A stretch of 64,000 nt of DNA. It comes from Streptosporangium subroseum (GTDB lineage Bacteria > Actinomycetota > Actinomycetes > Streptosporangiales > Streptosporangiaceae). The notes beneath the pieces are model-generated. The model searched no databases, had not been told where the DNA came from, and saw only the letters and a list, made by a program, of their open reading frames with translations. The translations under genes and the position numbers were made by a program. How positions within the stretch are numbered: the first letter of the stretch is position 1; each line of letters begins with the position of its first letter. Of this stretch, positions 8,985-17,123 are shown one piece after another. The stretch lies in NCBI RefSeq assembly GCF_900188345.1, contig NZ_FZOD01000012.1, forward strand, positions 1-64,000, in the 5' to 3' direction.

Positions 8985-10286
8985 ATGTCGGATCTCCTTG
9001 CGCGCCATCGCGCGGTAATGCCCAACTGGCTCTCCATCTACTACGACGAGCCCATCGAGATCGTCGGAGGCAAGGGCAACCGGGTCGTCGACGCGGCGGG
9101 TAAGAGCTACCTCGACTTCTTCGCGGGGATCCTGACCAACATGATCGGGTATGACGTGCCCGAGGTGCGTGAGGCCGTCGAGCGCCAGCTCGCCACCGGC
9201 GTCGTGCACACCTCCACGGTCTACCTGCTCCGCGGTCAGATCGAGCTCGCCGAGAAGATCGCCAGGCTGTCCGGCATCGAGGACGCGAAGGTCTTCTTCA
9301 CCAACTCCGGCACCGAGGCCAACGAGACCGCGCTGCTGCTGGCGACCTACGCGCGCAAGTCCGACCAGGTGCTCGCCATGCGGCAGAGCTACCACGGCCG
9401 CTCCTTCGGCGCGATCAGCGTCACGAGCAACCGCAGCTGGAAGAACAACTCGCTGTCGCCGCTGAACGTGCACTTCCTGCACGGCGCCGACCGGCATCTC
9501 ACCCAGTTCAGGGGGCTCTCGGACGCCGACTACATCAAGGCCTGCGTCGACGACCTGCGTCACGTGCTCGCCACCGCCGTCTCCAATGACGTGGCCGCGC
9601 TGATCGCCGAGCCGATCCAGGGCGTGGGCGGGTTCACCATGGCCCCCGACGGACTGCTCGCCGCCTACAAGGAGGTCCTCGACGAAGAGGGCATCCTGTT
9701 CATCTCCGACGAGGTCCAGACCGGCTGGGGCCGTACCGGCTCGGCGTTCTTCGGCATCCAGAACCACGGCGTCACGCCGGACATGATGACCTTCGCCAAG
9801 GGCCTGGGCAACGGCTTCGCGGTCGGCGGCGTCGTCGCCCGCGGCGACCTGATGGACAGCCTGCCCGCGGTCGGCCTGGCGACCTTCGGCGGCAACCCGA
9901 TCTCCATGGCCGCCGCCAACGCCACCCTGGACTACGTGCTCGACCACGACCTGCAGGCGAACGCGGCCAGGACCGGTGCCCTGATCATCGACGGCCTTCG
10001 CGAGGCCGCGCCGCGCCTGCCGATCGTCGGCGCCATCCGTGGCAAGGGCCTGATGTTCGCCGTCGAGCTGGTCGACCCGGCGACCGGCGAGCCCTCCACC
10101 GCGCTCACGGCCCGGTTCATGGAGGAGTCGAAAAAAGCCGGCCTGCTCGCCGGCAAGGGCGGCCTGTATGGCAACGTGCTCCGTATGGCCCCGCCGCTCA
10201 CCCTGACGGAGGCGGAGGCCGCCGAGGGGCTCGCAATCATCGTCAACGTGCTCGAAGTCATCAACGCTGAGGTCGTTTCGTCGTGA
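8985..10286 (+). CDS. Class III PLP-dependent aminotransferase (omega-amine/beta-alanine or GABA type)
   Basis: The 433-residue fold-type I aminotransferase shows the cofactor motif ISDEVQTGWGRTG near residues 239-251 and the Schiff-base lysine in MTFAKGLGNG near 265-274. These enzymes move the terminal amino group of omega-amino acids or diamines to pyruvate or 2-oxoglutarate. The stop codon overlaps the start of the MmsA-type dehydrogenase by 4 nt, so the semialdehyde product is probably handed to that enzyme. This suggests beta-alanine, beta-aminoisobutyrate or polyamine-derived substrates. The start could be ATG 8981 or 8985; frame continuity supports 8985. No good SD is close. Confidence 0.88.
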   Translation: MSDLLARHRAVMPNWLSIYYDEPIEIVGGKGNRVVDAAGKSYLDFFAGILTNMIGYDVPEVREAVERQLATGVVHTSTVYLLRGQIELAEKIARLSGIEDAKVFFTNSGTEANETALLLATYARKSDQVLAMRQSYHGRSFGAISVTSNRSWKNNSLSPLNVHFLHGADRHLTQFRGLSDADYIKACVDDLRHVLATAVSNDVAALIAEPIQGVGGFTMAPDGLLAAYKEVLDEEGILFISDEVQTGWGRTGSAFFGIQNHGVTPDMMTFAKGLGNGFAVGGVVARGDLMDSLPAVGLATFGGNPISMAAANATLDYVLDHDLQANAARTGALIIDGLREAAPRLPIVGAIRGKGLMFAVELVDPATGEPSTALTARFMEESKKAGLLAGKGGLYGNVLRMAPPLTLTEAEAAEGLAIIVNVLEVINAEVVSS

Positions 10287-11788
10287 AGAACGTCACCCAC
10301 TGGATCGCCGGTAACCCTGTCGAGGGTTCCGGCCGTACCTCCGAGATCTTCAACCCCGCGACCGGAGAGGTCAGCGGGCAGGTCCACCTGGCGTCGGTGG
10401 CCGAGGTCGACACGGCCGTGGCCGCGGCCGTGGCGGCCTACCCGGCGTGGCGGGACTCCTCGCTGGTCAAGCGGTCGCAGGTGCTGTTCCGCTTCCGCGA
10501 GCTGATGTACGCCAACCGCGACGAGCTCGCCAGGCTCATCTCGGAGGAGCACGGCAAGGTCCACTCCGACGCGCTGGGCGAGGTGGCTCGCGGTCTGGAG
10601 GTCGTGGAGTTCGCGTGCGGCATCCCGCACCTGCTCAAGGGCGGGTTCTCCGAGGGCGTCTCCACCCGGGTCGACTCCTACTCGATCCGGCAGCCGCTGG
10701 GCGTCGTCGCCGGGATCACCCCGTTCAACTTCCCGGCCATGGTGCCGATGTGGATGTACCCGATCGCGATCGCCGCGGGCAACGCCTTCATCCTCAAGCC
10801 CTCGGAGAAGGACCCCTCGGCGTCACTGCTGATGGCCTCGCTCTGGAAGCAGGCCGGGCTGCCGGACGGCATCTTCAGCGTCGTCCAGGGTGACAAGGTG
10901 GCGGTGGACCGGCTGCTGGAGCACCCGGACGTGCGTGCCGTCTCCTTCGTCGGGTCGACGCCCATCGCCAGATACGTCTACGAGACCGGCACCGCCCACG
11001 GCAAGCGGGTTCAGGCCCTCGGCGGCGCCAAGAACCACATGCTCGTCCTCCCCGACGCCGATCTCGACCTCGTCGCCGACGCCGCGGTGTCGGCGGGCTT
11101 CGGCTCGGCCGGCGAGCGCTGCATGGCGATCTCCGTCGTGCTGGCCGTTGACCCGGTCGGAGACGAGCTGGTCGACAAGATCGTCTCCCGCGTCTCCGCG
11201 CTGACCATCGGCCCCGGCGACGACCCCGCCTCCCAGATGGGCCCGCTCGTCACGCGGGTCCACCGCGACAAGGTCGTCTCCTACCTCGATGTGGGTGTCG
11301 CCGAGGGCGCGAAGCTCGTTGTGGACGGCCGCCGGACCCCGGTCCTCGGCGGGACCGCCGCCGAGGACACCCCCGGCTTCTGGCTCGGCCCCACGGTCCT
11401 CGACCATGTGCCGGCCGGTTCCCGGGTCCAGCAGGAGGAGATCTTCGGCCCCGTCCTGACGATCGTGCGTGTCTCCTCCTACGAGGAGGGCGTCGAGCTG
11501 ATCAACGGCGGAGAGTTCGGCAACGGCACGGCCGTCTTCACCAACGACGGTGGCGCCGCCCGGCGCTTCCAGAACGAGGTGGAGGTCGGCATGATCGGCA
11601 TCAACGTGCCGATCCCGGTGCCGATGGCCTTCTACAGCTTCGGCGGCTGGAAGTCCTCGCTGTTCGGCGACACCCACGTCCACGGGACCGAGGGCGTGCA
11701 CTTCTACACCCGCGGCAAGGTCGTCACGTCCCGCTGGCTCGACCCGAGCCACGGCGGCGTCAACCTCGGGTTCCCGACCAACAAGTAG
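10283..11788 (+). CDS. mmsA: CoA-acylating methylmalonate-semialdehyde dehydrogenase (MmsA type)
   Basis: This is a 501-residue aldehyde dehydrogenase of the MmsA subfamily. Recognisable segments are PFNFPAMVPMWMYP in the N-terminal NAD domain, FVGSTPIARYVYETGTA, and the catalytic cysteine in GSAGERCMA near residue 280. The family oxidises malonate or methylmalonate semialdehyde to acetyl- or propionyl-CoA. The GTG start overlaps the previous gene's stop (GTGA), a classic coupling. It ends just before the 57-bp tandem repeats. The CoA-acylating assignment rests on overall similarity to the subfamily, not on a unique motif. Confidence 0.9.
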   Translation: MKNVTHWIAGNPVEGSGRTSEIFNPATGEVSGQVHLASVAEVDTAVAAAVAAYPAWRDSSLVKRSQVLFRFRELMYANRDELARLISEEHGKVHSDALGEVARGLEVVEFACGIPHLLKGGFSEGVSTRVDSYSIRQPLGVVAGITPFNFPAMVPMWMYPIAIAAGNAFILKPSEKDPSASLLMASLWKQAGLPDGIFSVVQGDKVAVDRLLEHPDVRAVSFVGSTPIARYVYETGTAHGKRVQALGGAKNHMLVLPDADLDLVADAAVSAGFGSAGERCMAISVVLAVDPVGDELVDKIVSRVSALTIGPGDDPASQMGPLVTRVHRDKVVSYLDVGVAEGAKLVVDGRRTPVLGGTAAEDTPGFWLGPTVLDHVPAGSRVQQEEIFGPVLTIVRVSSYEEGVELINGGEFGNGTAVFTNDGGAARRFQNEVEVGMIGINVPIPVPMAFYSFGGWKSSLFGDTHVHGTEGVHFYTRGKVVTSRWLDPSHGGVNLGFPTNK

Positions 11789-11790
11789 CC

Positions 11791-12047
11791 CCGAGGATCC
11801 CGATCGACAGGCGGTTCCCAGGGACCTCCGACCAACACGTGGTCCCCCCGAGGATCCCGGCCGGCAGATGATTTCCAGGGACCTCCGACCGACACGTAGT
11901 CCCCCCGAGGATCCCGGCCGGCAGATGATTTCCAGGGACCTCCGACCGACACGTAGTCCCCCCGAGGGGCCCGGCCGGCAGGTGATTTCCAGGGATTCCT
12001 GGCCGGCGGGCGGTCCCCGAGGGTCCCCGGCCGGCAGCAGACCACTG
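11791..12047. repeat. 57-bp tandem repeat array (four to five units)
   Basis: Units beginning CCGAGGATCC start at 11791, 11848, 11905, 11962 and (55 bp on, degenerate) 12017. The two middle units are almost identical. Each contains CCGGCCGGCAGATGATTTCC and GACCTCCGACCGACACGTAG. As 57 is divisible by 3, reading frames stay open through the array on both strands, which creates spurious ORFs. The array fills the gap after the mmsA gene. Confidence 0.93.
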
Positions 12048-12077
12048 GCCCACGGCTGGTTCCCGGCACGGCGGCTC

Positions 12078-12115
12078 CGGTGCCTCGCGAGAGAGCCCTC
12101 TCGTGAGACACCGGC
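12078..12115. terminator. Hairpin terminator after the repeat array
   Basis: A 17-bp stem (12078-12094 with 12099-12115, one mismatch and one wobble) with an AGCC loop separates the repeat array from the next gene. Confidence 0.8.
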
Positions 12116-12212
12116 GCGGAAAGCGGCCGGGTCGGATGCGTTCGCGACCCTCCCGAACGGGGGCGGCCGGTAAGCTCCGGTCAGGTTGGCGGCTACGTCG
12201 TGAGGGGACTTC

Positions 12213-13445
12213 GTGGGCAGGGACAGGCTCCGCCGTACACGTCTCGGAGCGCTGCTGGGGGTGGGCGGCCTGGCGCTCGCCGCCTGCGCCTCGGCGGGAG
12301 CCGCGAGCGTGGTCCGGCCGCCGGGGAGCCCTTCGGCCACGACCACTGCCACGCCGGGAGCCGGCTCGGCCACACTTGGGGTCACCCCGTCCACTCCGAC
12401 CCCGACTCCCTCGGCGTCCATCGGCAAGAGCGAGGGCACGCTTCAGGTGCTGACGTTCCAGGGGCATGTCGAGTACGGCGGGACCAGCACGCGGGTCAAT
12501 TGGGTCACGCCCTTCGAGAAGGAGAGCGGATGCCGGGTCGTGAAGCTCGACCGGGTCCGGACGAGCGAGGAGATGGCCGCCAAGCTCCGCGGCGGCACCT
12601 ACGACGTCGTCTCGCCCTCTCCCGACCTGGCCGGGCAACTGGTGGCGGAGGGCAAGGTCGCGCCGATCGACACGTCGCTGGTCCAGCCCTACAAACAGAT
12701 CCCCAAGCGGTTGCGTGAACTGCCCGCCATGCAGCGGGACCACAAGGTCTACGGCATCCCCTATCTCTGGGGAGTCAACCAGATGATCTATGAGGGGGGC
12801 GGGCAGAAGGGGCCGGAAGCCCTCTACGGCGCACCCTCCGTGGCGATCAGGGACACCCCGCTGAGCATCGCCGACGCCGCACTCGTGCTCAAAAAAACCC
12901 AGCCGGACCTGGAGATCGAGAATCCGTTCCAGCTCACCCCCGTCCAGCTCGACGCCGCCGTGAACCTGCTCACCGAGCATGACGGTCCCGACCGGGTCTA
13001 CTGGCAGGACTCCCTGGATGTGATCCGGCCCTTCTCGGCGGGGACGATACGGCTCGCCGAGGCGCTGCCGTACCACCTGGATCTCTTCCGGCGCGCGGGC
13101 CGTCCGGTGAAGACCCCGGCCAGGGCGCCGATGACCGGATGGGTCGACTCGTGGATGCTCACGGCCAAGCCCACCAGCCCGAACTGCGCCTACGAGTGGC
13201 TCAACTGGATGAGCTCGGCGGACGCGCAGCGCGCGGCCGCCGCCTGGACGGGGCTCGCACCGGCCAATCCGGAGGCCTGTACCGGGCGTGCCCAGCGCAT
13301 GTGCGAGATCTACCACGCCAAGGACGACGACTGGCTCCGGCGCGTCTTTTTTGCCGTCCGCCCGACGAAGGATTGCGGTGGCCAGGGCGGGGAATGCACT
13401 GACTACATCGACTGGACCGAACGCTGGAAGAACCTCGTGAAATGA
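12213..13445 (+). CDS. Extracellular solute-binding lipoprotein, PotD-like (spermidine/putrescine type)
   Basis: The 410-residue protein has a lipoprotein signal peptide with lipobox LAAC (Cys near residue 28), then a Ser/Thr/Pro-rich linker to about residue 70, then a periplasmic-binding-protein fold. Segments such as VLTFQGHVEYGG, FEKESGCRV and VYGIPYLWGVNQMIYE resemble PotD-type polyamine binders. GAGGGG upstream of GTG 12213 supports the start. No ABC permease or ATPase gene is adjacent, so it either works with a transporter elsewhere or is a sensor. Its placement among aminotransferases and PucR genes supports polyamine-related uptake. Confidence 0.82.
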   Translation: MGRDRLRRTRLGALLGVGGLALAACASAGAASVVRPPGSPSATTTATPGAGSATLGVTPSTPTPTPSASIGKSEGTLQVLTFQGHVEYGGTSTRVNWVTPFEKESGCRVVKLDRVRTSEEMAAKLRGGTYDVVSPSPDLAGQLVAEGKVAPIDTSLVQPYKQIPKRLRELPAMQRDHKVYGIPYLWGVNQMIYEGGGQKGPEALYGAPSVAIRDTPLSIADAALVLKKTQPDLEIENPFQLTPVQLDAAVNLLTEHDGPDRVYWQDSLDVIRPFSAGTIRLAEALPYHLDLFRRAGRPVKTPARAPMTGWVDSWMLTAKPTSPNCAYEWLNWMSSADAQRAAAAWTGLAPANPEACTGRAQRMCEIYHAKDDDWLRRVFFAVRPTKDCGGQGGECTDYIDWTERWKNLVK

Positions 13446-13516
13446 GCGGGTGTCTCCAGACCCACGTTTGACGAGCTGCGGACCCGCCCCCCTCACCGGG
13501 TGAGGGTCCGTCAGGG

Positions 13517-13555
13517 GCGCTCCGGGTGTTCCCCCGACCCCGGAGCGCTTCGTCT
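13517..13555 (+). terminator. Terminator after the binding-protein gene
   Basis: A perfect 10-bp stem GCGCTCCGGG with CCCGGAGCGC (13517-13526, 13539-13548) is followed by TTCGTCTTT. Confidence 0.8.
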
Positions 13556-13656
13556 TTCCCCGAGGCGGGTCTGCCTTTACGCGAAAACACAACGATTTTC
13601 GTAGTGATCGTCTCGTTTGACGATGGATTCCATGGCAAAATCATGCTCCGACTATC

Positions 13657-13672
13657 GACTGGTCGACCAGTC
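13657..13672. promoter_or_regulatory. Putative operator, 16-bp perfect palindrome
   Basis: GACTGGTCGACCAGTC is a perfect palindrome ending 18 bp before the start of the saccharopine-dehydrogenase-family gene. Its form matches typical TetR/GntR-type operator dyads. The cognate regulator is unknown. Confidence 0.65.
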
Positions 13673-13690
13673 AGTGGGTAGTCTTCCCTC

Positions 13691-14917
13691 ATGAGAATCC
13701 TTCTTGTGGGAGCGGGCGGCGTTGGTTCGGCCGTGGTTCCGATCGCCGCGCGCCGAGATTTCTTCGAACACATCGTGGTGGCGGACTCCAAACAGGGCCG
13801 CGCCGCCGACGTGGTGGCCAAGATCGGAGATCCGCGGTTCAGCGCCATCGGGCTGGACGCCTCCGACCGGGTCGCGGTCGAGGCGGCCCTCGCCGAGCAC
13901 CGCTGCGACGTGCTCTTCAACGCCGTGGACCCCCGTTTCACCATGCCCTTGTTCCAGGCGGCGCTCAACGCCGGGGCGCACTACCTCGACATGGCGATGT
14001 CGTTGTCGAGGCCCCACCCCCGCAGGCCGTACGAGCTGACCGGTGTGAAACTGGGCGACGAGCAGTTCGAGCTGACCGAGGCCTGGCGGGGCGGGGGGCA
14101 GCTGGCGCTCGTGGGCATGGGGGTGGAGCCGGGCCTGGCCGACGTGTTCGCGCGGTACGCCTCCGAGCACCTCTTCGAGAGCATCGAGGAGATCGGCATC
14201 CGCGACGGGTCGAACCTGGTGGTCGAGGGCTACGACTTCGCGCCGACCTTCTCCATCTGGACGACCATCGAGGAGTGCCTCAACCCGCCGGTCATCTGGG
14301 AGAACGGTGACTGGCACACCACCGAGCCGTTCAGCGAGCCGGAGATCTTCGACTTTCCCGAGGGCATCGGTCCCGTCGAGTGCGTGAACGTCGAGCACGA
14401 GGAGGTGCTGCTCGTTCCGCGTTACATCGACGCCAAGCGGGTGACGTTCAAGTACGGCCTCGGCGAGGAGTTCATCGGCGTCCTGAAGACCCTGCACAAG
14501 CTCGGCCTGGACAGCGCGAGCAAGATCCAGGTCGGCGGCGTGGAGGCCTCACCTCGCGACATGGTCGCGGCCAGCCTGCCCGATCCGGCCACGCTGGGCG
14601 ACCGGATGAGCGGCAAGACCTGCGCCGGCACCTGGGTGAAGGGCATCGGCAAGGACGGGCAGCCGCTCGAGGTCTACCTGTACCACGTGGTCGACAACGA
14701 GTGGTCGATGCGGGAGTACGGTTGCCAGGCCGTGGTCTGGCAGACGGCCGTGCACCCGGTGGTCGCACTGGAGCTGCTGGCGAACGGCGACTGGTCGGGC
14801 ACGGGAGTGCTCGGGCCGGAGGCGTTCGACGCCGTGCCCTTCCTGGAGCTGCTCAACGCCTACGGCTCGCCGTGGGGCATGCGTGACCAGACCCGGGAGG
14901 TCCTTCTCTCCGCCTGA
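13691..14917 (+). CDS. Saccharopine dehydrogenase family protein (lysine/carboxynorspermidine dehydrogenase-like)
   Basis: The 408-residue protein starts with a Rossmann fold (ILLVGAGGVGSAV, residues 3-15) and continues as the saccharopine-dehydrogenase catalytic domain (GAHYLDMAMS, VGMGVEPGLADVFARYA, CAGTWVKGIGKDG). Relatives include lysine 6-dehydrogenase and carboxynorspermidine synthase, which reduce or oxidise C-N bonds of amino acids and polyamines with NAD(P). The gene is monocistronic behind a palindromic operator and precedes a terminator at 15145. With PotD-like, GabT-like and PucR neighbours, a role in lysine, diamine or polyamine turnover is likely. The exact reaction is not determined. 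Confidence 0.82.
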   Translation: MRILLVGAGGVGSAVVPIAARRDFFEHIVVADSKQGRAADVVAKIGDPRFSAIGLDASDRVAVEAALAEHRCDVLFNAVDPRFTMPLFQAALNAGAHYLDMAMSLSRPHPRRPYELTGVKLGDEQFELTEAWRGGGQLALVGMGVEPGLADVFARYASEHLFESIEEIGIRDGSNLVVEGYDFAPTFSIWTTIEECLNPPVIWENGDWHTTEPFSEPEIFDFPEGIGPVECVNVEHEEVLLVPRYIDAKRVTFKYGLGEEFIGVLKTLHKLGLDSASKIQVGGVEASPRDMVAASLPDPATLGDRMSGKTCAGTWVKGIGKDGQPLEVYLYHVVDNEWSMREYGCQAVVWQTAVHPVVALELLANGDWSGTGVLGPEAFDAVPFLELLNAYGSPWGMRDQTREVLLSA

Positions 14918-15144
14918 CCGTGCCTTTCGGAGCGTTCACCGGCTTGGATCGACCACCGGCTTGAAGCCTTCACCGACTTGGATCGCTCGCCGGCGGATCG
15001 GCTCGGGGAGTCTGGCCCGATCATCGGCAGACCGGCTCGGGCCGATCGTCTCCGACTCCGAGCGGAGCCGGTCATCCGTGATCCGGACACGCGGATAAGG
15101 ACCGGACGGCCATCGGTTTCACCGGGTAGCCGCCGGAACGCTCC

Positions 15145-15176
15145 GTGCCCTTCCCCTCTCCGGCGGGGGAGGGCAC
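15145..15176 (+). terminator. Terminator after the saccharopine-dehydrogenase-like gene
   Basis: A 12-bp stem (15145-15156 with 15165-15176, one wobble) is followed by a T/C-rich tract. The stretch 14918-15144 holds only degenerate CGGCTTGGATCG-like repeats and no supportable gene. Confidence 0.7.
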
Positions 15177-15249
15177 ATTTGTCTTCTCCTGCTCTTTTTC
15201 TTATGTCTTCTACTATTTGTGCGTTCTGCCGTTTCCCTGAAAGGTCGTC

Positions 15250-15462
15250 TCAGAAGAAGGCCACGCGCCGGGGGAAGGGATGGACGTTCGTCTGTGACTC
15301 CGGGAGGAGCGCGTCCGCGCATTCCGGGCAGGCGAACAGAGCTCTGTTGTCGGGTAGACGGCCGATCCTGATCCGCGGACGCGGCCATTTCTTGTGGCAG
15401 GCCACGCAGGCGTCACCCTCGCACTGAGTGCGGCTCAGCCCCTCAGGGTCGAACGTCATCAT
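15250..15462 (-). CDS. Small cysteine-rich (zinc-ribbon-like) protein
   Basis: From the tandem ATG ATG at 15462/15459 the product is about 70 residues with C-x4-C-x2-C (residues 14, 19, 22) and C-x2-C (45, 48). This spacing fits a small zinc-binding fold, with the segment KKWPRPRIRIGRLPDN between. GAGG lies just upstream of the ATGs. An earlier in-frame ATG at 15495 with GGGAAG upstream, or the longest start at 15579, is possible. The C-terminal part looks strongly protein-like while the N-terminal extension does not. Function unknown. Confidence 0.6.
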   Translation of the reverse strand: MMTFDPEGLSRTQCEGDACVACHKKWPRPRIRIGRLPDNRALFACPECADALLPESQTNVHPFPRRVAFF

Positions 15463-15624
15463 GCCTCGTGCCGTTCTCGTGGGCCCCCAGTTCATCACGC
15501 TTCCCGTCCTGATCGCGCACTCTCGTATCGGAACCGTTATAACGCCGATAGGGCGTGTGATCGCTTTGGTGGGTGTCAAGCGGTGGTTAAATTGCTTCCT
15601 TTATCGGTGCCGTACAACGGCAAA

Positions 15625-15656
15625 AAGGGGCACTCGGCACAAGCCGGGTGCCCCTT
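15625..15656 (-). terminator. Terminator of the gabT-like gene
   Basis: A 14-bp stem (15625-15638 with 15643-15656, one wobble) with an ACAA loop lies 19 bp past the stop of the aminotransferase gene; on the minus strand a T-run follows (AAAA at 15622-15626 on the plus strand). Confidence 0.85.
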
Positions 15657-15674
15657 ACGAGGGGGTCTAAACCG

Positions 15675-17027
15675 TCATACCTCGCTGATCGCCTTCTCCA
15701 GAATTGCCAGGCCCTCTTCCAATAGGTGGTCGGGCATGACCAATGGGGGAAGGAATCGCAGGACGTTGCCGTATGTGCCGGCGGTCAGAACCAGCAGTCC
15801 CTCGGCATGGCATTTCTTGGCGATCTCTGCCGCCGCGGTGGGGTGCGGATCCTTGGTGCCGGGAACGATCAGCTCAATGGCGATCATGGCGCCGCGGCCG
15901 CGCACGTCGCCGATCGCGGGGGTCTTCTCGGCGATGGAGCGCAGCCGGGGGAGCATGATCTCGCCGATGCGACGGGCCTTGCCGGTCAGGTCGTCGGCCT
16001 CGATGGTCTCCAGCACGCCCAGAGCAGCCTCGCAGGCAAGCGGGTTGCCGCCGTAGGTGCCGCCCAGCCCGCCCACGTGGACCTTGTCGAGGATCTCGGC
16101 GCGGCCGGTGACGGCGGCCAGGGGAAGGCCGCCCGCGATGCCCTTGGCGGTGACGATGATGTCGGGCACGATGCCCTCGTCCTCGCAGGCGAACAGGTCG
16201 CCGGTGCGGGAGAAGCCGGTCTGCACCTCGTCGGCGATGAAGACGATGCCGTTCTCCCGGCAGAACTCCGCGATCTTCGGCAGGAAGCCCTTGGCGGGTT
16301 CGATGAAACCGCCCTCGCCCGAGATGGGCTCGATCACCACGGCGGCGACGTTCTCCGCGCCGATCTGCTTGGTGATCTGGTCGATCGCCTGGGCCGCGGC
16401 CTCCTCGGCGCAGTTCTCCGGGCCCGTGGGCCAGCGGAACGGGTAGGCCAGCGGTACCCGGTAGATCTCGGGGGCGAACGGGCCGAACCTGTGTTTGTAC
16501 GGCATGTTCTTGGCCGTCAGCGACATCGTCAGCAGGGTCCGGCCGTGGTAGCCGTGGTCGAACACGACGACCGCCTGACGGCCCGTGGCGTGACGGGCGA
16601 CCTTCACCGCGTTCTCCACGGCCTCGGCGCCGCTGTTGAGCAGGAAGGTGCGCTTCTCGTGGTCGCCGGGGGTGAGCCGGTTGAGCTTCTCGCAGACCTC
16701 GACGTAGGACTCGTACGGGGTGACCATGAAACAGGTGTGGGTGAAGTCCGCGACCTGCTTGCGCACCCGCTCGACCACGCGCGGGGCGGAGTTGCCGACG
16801 CTGGTCACCGCGATGCCGGAGCCGAAGTCGATCAGCGAATTGCCGTCGGCGTCGACGACGACACCGCCGCCGGCGTGCGTCACGAAGACCGGCAGCGTGG
16901 TGCCGATGCCGGGTGGGACGGCGGCCTGCTTACGCGCGAACAGTTCGCGAGACTTCGGGCCGGGGATCTCGGTGACGACGCGGCGCTCCTGAGGAAGCGA
17001 GGGGCCGCCCGCGATGACGGTGCTCAT
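15675..17027 (-). CDS. gabT: 4-aminobutyrate--2-oxoglutarate aminotransferase
   Basis: The 450-residue class III aminotransferase has the GabT-type signature FIADEVQTGFSRTGDLFA near residues 260-277 and the PLP lysine in VTAKGIAGGLPLAA near 289-302. It converts GABA (and often 5-aminovalerate) to the semialdehyde. It starts 96 bp from, and divergent to, a PucR-family regulator gene, the usual arrangement for regulated GABA catabolism. The aldehyde dehydrogenase at 19590 is a likely second step. Confidence 0.92.
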   Translation of the reverse strand: MSTVIAGGPSLPQERRVVTEIPGPKSRELFARKQAAVPPGIGTTLPVFVTHAGGGVVVDADGNSLIDFGSGIAVTSVGNSAPRVVERVRKQVADFTHTCFMVTPYESYVEVCEKLNRLTPGDHEKRTFLLNSGAEAVENAVKVARHATGRQAVVVFDHGYHGRTLLTMSLTAKNMPYKHRFGPFAPEIYRVPLAYPFRWPTGPENCAEEAAAQAIDQITKQIGAENVAAVVIEPISGEGGFIEPAKGFLPKIAEFCRENGIVFIADEVQTGFSRTGDLFACEDEGIVPDIIVTAKGIAGGLPLAAVTGRAEILDKVHVGGLGGTYGGNPLACEAALGVLETIEADDLTGKARRIGEIMLPRLRSIAEKTPAIGDVRGRGAMIAIELIVPGTKDPHPTAAAEIAKKCHAEGLLVLTAGTYGNVLRFLPPLVMPDHLLEEGLAILEKAISEV

Positions 17028-17123
17028 GGTGTGACGGTATGTCGCGCGTGTCGGTGTGCCGATGCTGCACTATGGCAAAGTTGTAGGGAACACACTGGCC
17101 GTAACGTACAAACGGGGGTGGTC
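17028..17123. promoter_or_regulatory. Divergent gabT/pucR control region
   Basis: The 96-bp gap between the two start codons is AT-richer than its surroundings. It contains the inverted TTGTA (17081-17085) and TACAA (17107-17111), 21 bp apart. These may be PucR half-sites or -35-like elements for the two divergent promoters. No promoter could be assigned with certainty. Confidence 0.45.

Noticed and set aside
11791..12047. Possible CRISPR array
   Set aside because: Units are directly adjacent and repeat over their full length; there are no unique spacers and no cas genes.
11760..13592. 610-codon minus-strand frame with 19-residue repeats
   Set aside because: The repeats come from the 57-bp DNA array, which stays open in any frame; the rest is antisense to the PotD-like lipoprotein gene.
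15726..17117. N-terminal extension of the second PucR frame
   Set aside because: It is antisense to gabT over its full length; the PucR domain begins right after GTG 17124.
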